Below, piece after piece: positions 35,419 to 38,407 of a DNA stretch of 38,407 nt. The DNA lies in contig JAQTHT010000013.1 of NCBI GenBank assembly GCA_029433265.1, positions 1-38,407 of the forward strand, read 5' to 3'. The notes below the pieces were generated by a model, which had not been told where the DNA came from, did no database searches, and worked only from the letters and a program-made list of their open reading frames with translations. Every line of letters starts with the position of its first letter. Position 1 is the stretch's first letter. Made by a program: the position numbers and the translations under genes. The DNA comes from Leuconostocaceae bacterium ESL0958. GTDB taxonomy: Bacteria > Bacillota > Bacilli > Lactobacillales > Lactobacillaceae.

Positions 35419-35634
35419 ATGAATTTGAAAACGGTCAGTTTAACGGACGAGACGATGACATGGGCAAAGAAATCTGCCGATCTGAAGGGGGTTTCGGTCC
35501 CTCGAATGCTCGCCGAGTTAATAGAAGAAGCTCGTCAAGATGATCAGGATTATCAAGCGGCGATGTCAGTTATCCGCGCCAACAATCGGTCGTATGTTTC
35601 TGCTGAAGAAATGAAAGCAAAGTATCTTAGATGA
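35419..35634 (+). CDS. RelB/DinJ-like ribbon-helix-helix antitoxin
   Basis: This 71-residue protein begins with a short strand and helix pattern (LKTVSLTDETMTWAKKSAD, then VSVPRMLAELIEEA) like ribbon-helix-helix DNA-binding domains, followed by a charged C-terminal part that would bind the toxin. It should neutralise the downstream RelE-like protein and repress the operon through the palindrome at 35379-35393. AAGGAG is 7 bases upstream. The stop overlaps the toxin start by four bases (ATGA), the usual coupling. Base composition is more AT-rich than neighbouring genes, which suggests acquisition by transfer. Confidence 0.8.
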   Translation: MNLKTVSLTDETMTWAKKSADLKGVSVPRMLAELIEEARQDDQDYQAAMSVIRANNRSYVSAEEMKAKYLR

Positions 35635-35900
35635 AGTATCGGTGGACTTTTGATAAGAAAGCAGAAAAAGAATTTAGTCAATTGGATAGACCCGTTCAAA
35701 TTCGTATTTTGCAATGGTTAGATACGATGATTGCGCAGTCTGATAACCCACGAAAATTCGGAAAACCATTGGTAGGCAAGTTTAAAACACTTTGGCGCTA
35801 CCGCCTGGGAAAATATTGAATGATTGCAGAAATGATTGATGATGAATTGATTGTCGTCGTAGTCCGTACTAGTAAGCGCAGTGATGTTTATAAACGGTAA
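35631..35900 (+). pseudogene. RelE-family toxin gene interrupted by an in-frame TGA
   Basis: Read through one internal stop, this frame encodes an 89-codon RelE/ParE-superfamily mRNA-interferase-like protein of normal length. The first part (62 residues, WTFDKKAEKEFSQLDRPVQIRI ... LWRYRLGKY) and the part after the TGA at 35817-35819 (MIAEMIDDELIVVVVRTSKRSDVYKR minus nothing else) are in the same frame and both match the family. Most relatives have arginine at the stop position, so a CGA to TGA change is the simplest explanation. The truncated form lacks the last strands, which in RelE carry catalytic Arg and Tyr residues. An ATG immediately follows the TGA, so restart to make a second fragment is formally possible. 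Confidence 0.75.
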
Positions 35901-35904
35901 TCGT

Positions 35905-35935
35905 AAGCCCAGTTACCTGCTACTGGGCTTTTTGA
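35905..35935 (+). terminator. Rho-independent terminator of the toxin-antitoxin operon
   Basis: AAGCCCAGT (35905-35913) pairs with ACTGGGCTT (35922-35930) and continues into T residues. Confidence 0.85.
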
Positions 35936-36115
35936 TTGGCTTATTTTTTGATGGATCGCGGTCAGAAAGGACGCAATAGCGGCCTTGCTTCAAAAATCAG
36001 CAGCAAAGGCTTACCCTAGATAAAGAACCTTCATCTTAAATTGAAATACTTTAGTTTTACTTATCTAGTACAACATTATAAGCTAGACAGGTAGAAAAAC
36101 AAAGGAGTACGCTGC

Positions 36116-37453
36116 ATGGCAGAAACAAAGCAAGGTTTTGAACGGAATTTATCTCATCGTCACGTGTCAATGATCGCCCTAGGGGGAACGATTGGTACCG
36201 GGCTCTTCTTGGGGGCGGGTGCTTCCATTGAAAAGGCCGGTCCAGCCATTTTACTGATTTATATCATTACTGGTTTTTTCGTCTTCGCCATGATGCGGGC
36301 CCTGGGCGAAATGTTGGTTTCCGACGAGTCCAAGCCGGTTTTCATTGAATTTATGACCCAGTACTTAGGCGACCGGGCCGGTTTCGTCCTCGGCTGGACC
36401 TACTGGATTGGCTGGATTATCATCGCCATGACCGATTTGACGGCCATTGGCAACTATATGCACTTCTGGTTTCCGGACTGGCCGGTTTGGCCTTGGGAGC
36501 TGGGCTTCCTCTTGGTCCTCTATCTGGTCAACATCGTCGCGGTGAAGGCCTTTGGAGAAGTCGAATTCTGGTTCTCCACGATTAAAATCTTTGCCATCAT
36601 CGCCATGATTGTGACGGGCTTGATTTTGGCCCTTGGGCAGGTGAAAACGGACCTGGGCACGACGCAGTTTAGTACGCTCTGGTCGCACGGCTTAGTCGCC
36701 CACCACGGCAGTCAGTTGCTATCGGCCTTCCAGATGGCCTTCTTCGCCTTTCTGGGTGTTGAATTTGTCGGGATTACGGCTGCGGAAACGAAGGATCCCT
36801 TACAGACGATTCCAAAGGCGGTTAATTCCATTGTCTTTCGTATTTTGATCTTTTATATTGGCGCACTCTTGGCCATCATGATTATTCAACCTTGGACCAA
36901 TTACAATGCCGGCCAGTCACCTTTCGTGGCCGTCTTCTCTGGTATCGGTTTGAAATCTGCAGCTGGTGTGATTAACTTTGTTGTCCTGACGGCGGCAGCT
37001 TCGGCCATTAACTCGGCCCTCTTTACCACGGGGCGGATGCTCTATTCACTGTCCGGACCCAAGTCCCGCTTTGGCCGCCTAAACAAGCAGGCCATTCCAC
37101 GGACGGCCATCAACTTCTCCACGCTGATTGTGGCCTTCTCAGTGGTCATTAACTACCTTTATCCCTCCGACGCCTTTGCCCTGATTTCGGCAACCTCTTC
37201 GGCAGCCTTTCTGGTTATTTACGGGGCGCTGATGCTGACGCACGTGCGCTTTAAGAAGGCCGGGGATAGCAAAGGGGCCAGCCAGCATTTCCAGTTGCCT
37301 TTTGCCCCTTATACAAACTACTTAACGATTGCCTTTCTGTTGATGATTTATCTGGTGCTGCTCTTCCAAAAGACAACCACCTTTACCACGGTTTTGTCCC
37401 TGCTTTGGTTGGCGGTCTTATCGGGCATCGCCTATTTCAAATTTAAAAAGTAA
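36116..37453 (+). CDS. Amino acid permease (AAT/APC family)
   Basis: This 445-residue membrane protein has 12 predicted helices. Helix 1 carries the substrate and cation-binding motif GGTIGTGLFLGAG, followed by the GPA..L pattern and helix 2 RALGEML; helix 6 holds FLGVEFVGITAAETKDP. These place it in the amino acid transporter (AAT) group of the APC superfamily, a proton symporter. The specific amino acid cannot be told; AAT members carry aromatic, basic, Pro, Ser/Thr or GABA-type substrates. AAAGGAG lies 8 bases upstream. No clear promoter could be fixed in 35936-36115. Position next to proC does not prove a link to proline. Confidence 0.9.
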   Translation: MAETKQGFERNLSHRHVSMIALGGTIGTGLFLGAGASIEKAGPAILLIYIITGFFVFAMMRALGEMLVSDESKPVFIEFMTQYLGDRAGFVLGWTYWIGWIIIAMTDLTAIGNYMHFWFPDWPVWPWELGFLLVLYLVNIVAVKAFGEVEFWFSTIKIFAIIAMIVTGLILALGQVKTDLGTTQFSTLWSHGLVAHHGSQLLSAFQMAFFAFLGVEFVGITAAETKDPLQTIPKAVNSIVFRILIFYIGALLAIMIIQPWTNYNAGQSPFVAVFSGIGLKSAAGVINFVVLTAAASAINSALFTTGRMLYSLSGPKSRFGRLNKQAIPRTAINFSTLIVAFSVVINYLYPSDAFALISATSSAAFLVIYGALMLTHVRFKKAGDSKGASQHFQLPFAPYTNYLTIAFLLMIYLVLLFQKTTTFTTVLSLLWLAVLSGIAYFKFKK

Positions 37454-37458
37454 AGCCG

Positions 37459-37490
37459 AGCTGCTACACCAGGGTGTGGCAGCTTTTTTA
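37459..37490 (+). terminator. Rho-independent terminator of the amino acid permease
   Basis: AGCTGCTACACC (37459-37470) pairs with GGTGTGGCAGCT (37473-37484, one T-G pair), followed by T residues. Confidence 0.9.
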
Positions 37491-37501
37491 CGTGGTCAAT
37501 G

Positions 37502-37510
37502 TGCTAAAAT
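37502..37510 (+). promoter_or_regulatory. Extended -10 promoter of proC
   Basis: TGCTAAAAT forms an extended -10 (TAAAAT 37505-37510) with no good -35. The start codon is 24 bases downstream, with GGAGG in between. Confidence 0.5.
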
Positions 37511-37533
37511 AGGGGAATAGTAGGAGGTAGATA

Positions 37534-38304
37534 ATGAAAGTAGCAATTGTTGGCTTGGGGCACATGGGCCAGGCCCTGGCGAAGGGCCTAGTGCGGGCGC
37601 CCGAAGATTTGACGCTCTTGGGTTATTCTTCTCAAGCAGAGAAGGCCCAAGCATTGGGGCTCACGCCCGTGACAGAACTGCCAGCACTGGCCGCGCAGGC
37701 ACCGGATGTGGTCTTGTTGACGGTGCCGGCCAAGGTGACCACGCAGGTCTTAGCTGATTTAGTAGCGACTGATTTACCAGAGAAAACGCTCGTGCTCTCC
37801 GCGGCGGCTGCCATCAAGAATGCCGATCTTCGTTTTCAGGCACCCAAACATGCCTTAACGACCTTCATTCCTAATATTCCTGTGGCGGTGAACGCTGGCA
37901 CCATTGCCCTGGCTCAAGACGAAGGGTTACCGGCGCAAGCGCTGGTCCAGGCCCGGACCCTGCTGGCCCGCTTGGGGGATGTGATCACGGTGCCTGCTGA
38001 CCAGATTGCCATTGCGGGTACGATTGGCGGTTGCTCACCAGCCTATATTGACGTCTTTATGGACGCCCTAGAAGATGTGGCGGTGGCTGAAGGGATGGAC
38101 CGTGCCCAGGCGCGCCAAGTAGTTGCTTCGGTTGTGGCGGGTACGGCGCAGTTAGCCCAACATTCCAGCTTGTCCTTTGCCGATTTGAAAGGACAGATTA
38201 CCTCCCCAGGGGGCACAACGGTACGGGGGCTGTTAGCTTTGGATGAAAAAGGCTTCCGGCAGGCCGTTCATGCCGCCATTTTGGCAGCGGTTGGTCATGC
38301 TTAA
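37534..38304 (+). CDS. proC: Pyrroline-5-carboxylate reductase
   Basis: This 256-residue cytosolic enzyme reduces 1-pyrroline-5-carboxylate to L-proline with NAD(P)H, the last step of proline synthesis. The N-terminal Rossmann motif is GLGHMGQALAKG (about 7-18). The C-terminal catalytic region has GGCSPAYIDVFMDAL and the family signature ITSPGGTTVRGLLALDEKG. Length is near the usual 260-270. AGGAGG lies about 7 bases upstream. proA and proB are not in the window. Confidence 0.95.
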   Translation: MKVAIVGLGHMGQALAKGLVRAPEDLTLLGYSSQAEKAQALGLTPVTELPALAAQAPDVVLLTVPAKVTTQVLADLVATDLPEKTLVLSAAAAIKNADLRFQAPKHALTTFIPNIPVAVNAGTIALAQDEGLPAQALVQARTLLARLGDVITVPADQIAIAGTIGGCSPAYIDVFMDALEDVAVAEGMDRAQARQVVASVVAGTAQLAQHSSLSFADLKGQITSPGGTTVRGLLALDEKGFRQAVHAAILAAVGHA

Positions 38305-38329
38305 AAAACGGTTCAGCCGTTTTTTTTTT
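38303..38329 (+). terminator. Rho-independent terminator of proC
   Basis: AAAACGG pairs with CCGTTTT around TTCAG, followed by a run of nine or more T residues. The last 78 bases of the window after it hold no feature I can support. Confidence 0.85.
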
Positions 38330-38407
38330 GGGTGAATTTACAATTGAAGTGCAACACCCCTGATAAATAAAAAAAGATCCATTGATCAACTTTCTCGTAA
38401 AATAGTG

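Noticed and set aside
35951-36019. A 22-codon open frame between the toxin-antitoxin operon and the permease
   Set aside because: There is no ribosome-binding site, no similarity that I recognise and no conserved context.

Overview
The window looks like a chromosomal segment of a lactic acid bacterium of the Lactobacillaceae (Bacillota). The evidence is the housekeeping order xerD-ribT-scpA-scpB-rluB ... cmk-rpsA-der-HU, a four-domain ribosomal protein S1, a T-box in front of hisS-aspS, FMN and TPP riboswitches in front of vitamin ECF transporters, a water-forming-type NADH oxidase, and a giant cell-wall protein with a KxYKxGKxW signal peptide. Highly expressed genes strongly prefer Lys AAG and Leu TTG, and third positions are fairly GC-rich. 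I cannot fix the genus from sequence reading alone.

Layout. 1-4281 holds a gluconate-type permease (minus strand), a divergent amidohydrolase / uracil-DNA-glycosylase-like pair, and a convergent SLC13/ArsB-type transporter (minus strand). 4282-13652 is dominated by one surface protein of about 3035 residues: signal peptide, low-complexity linker, a beta-helix-like adhesive domain, two mucin-binding-like modules, more than 2100 residues of helical DUF1542-like repeats, and a sortase signal. 13653-17116 is the T-box-controlled hisS-aspS operon. 17117-19438 carries a YitT-family membrane protein and an MFS exporter. 19455-24587 is a dense housekeeping block (rpsU, yqeY, cvfB, xerD, ribT, scpA, scpB, rluB) with overlapping or nearly abutting genes. 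24600-29974 holds FMN-riboswitch-ribU, a LysM membrane protein, cmk, rpsA, der and HU. 29994-34285 holds NADH oxidase and a TPP-riboswitch-controlled ykoEDC thiamine-precursor transporter. 34286-38407 is more accessory: a LysR regulator, a RelBE-like toxin-antitoxin pair whose toxin has an in-frame stop codon, an amino-acid permease and proC.

How it fits together. Vitamin supply is a theme: RibU takes up riboflavin under FMN control and YkoEDC takes up a thiamine precursor under TPP control. Translation supply (hisS, aspS, rpsU, rpsA) and chromosome maintenance (xerD, scpAB, HU, der for ribosome assembly) make up the core. The large adhesin and the toxin-antitoxin remnant are the accessory elements.

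I did not find a clearly new multi-gene system. The points most worth a second look are the exact 1374-nt higher-order repeat inside the adhesin gene, a T-box whose specifier region contains both His and Asp codons ahead of hisS-aspS, hairpins placed between the ribosome-binding site and start codon of hisS and rpsA, and the split relE toxin with a TGA-ATG junction.
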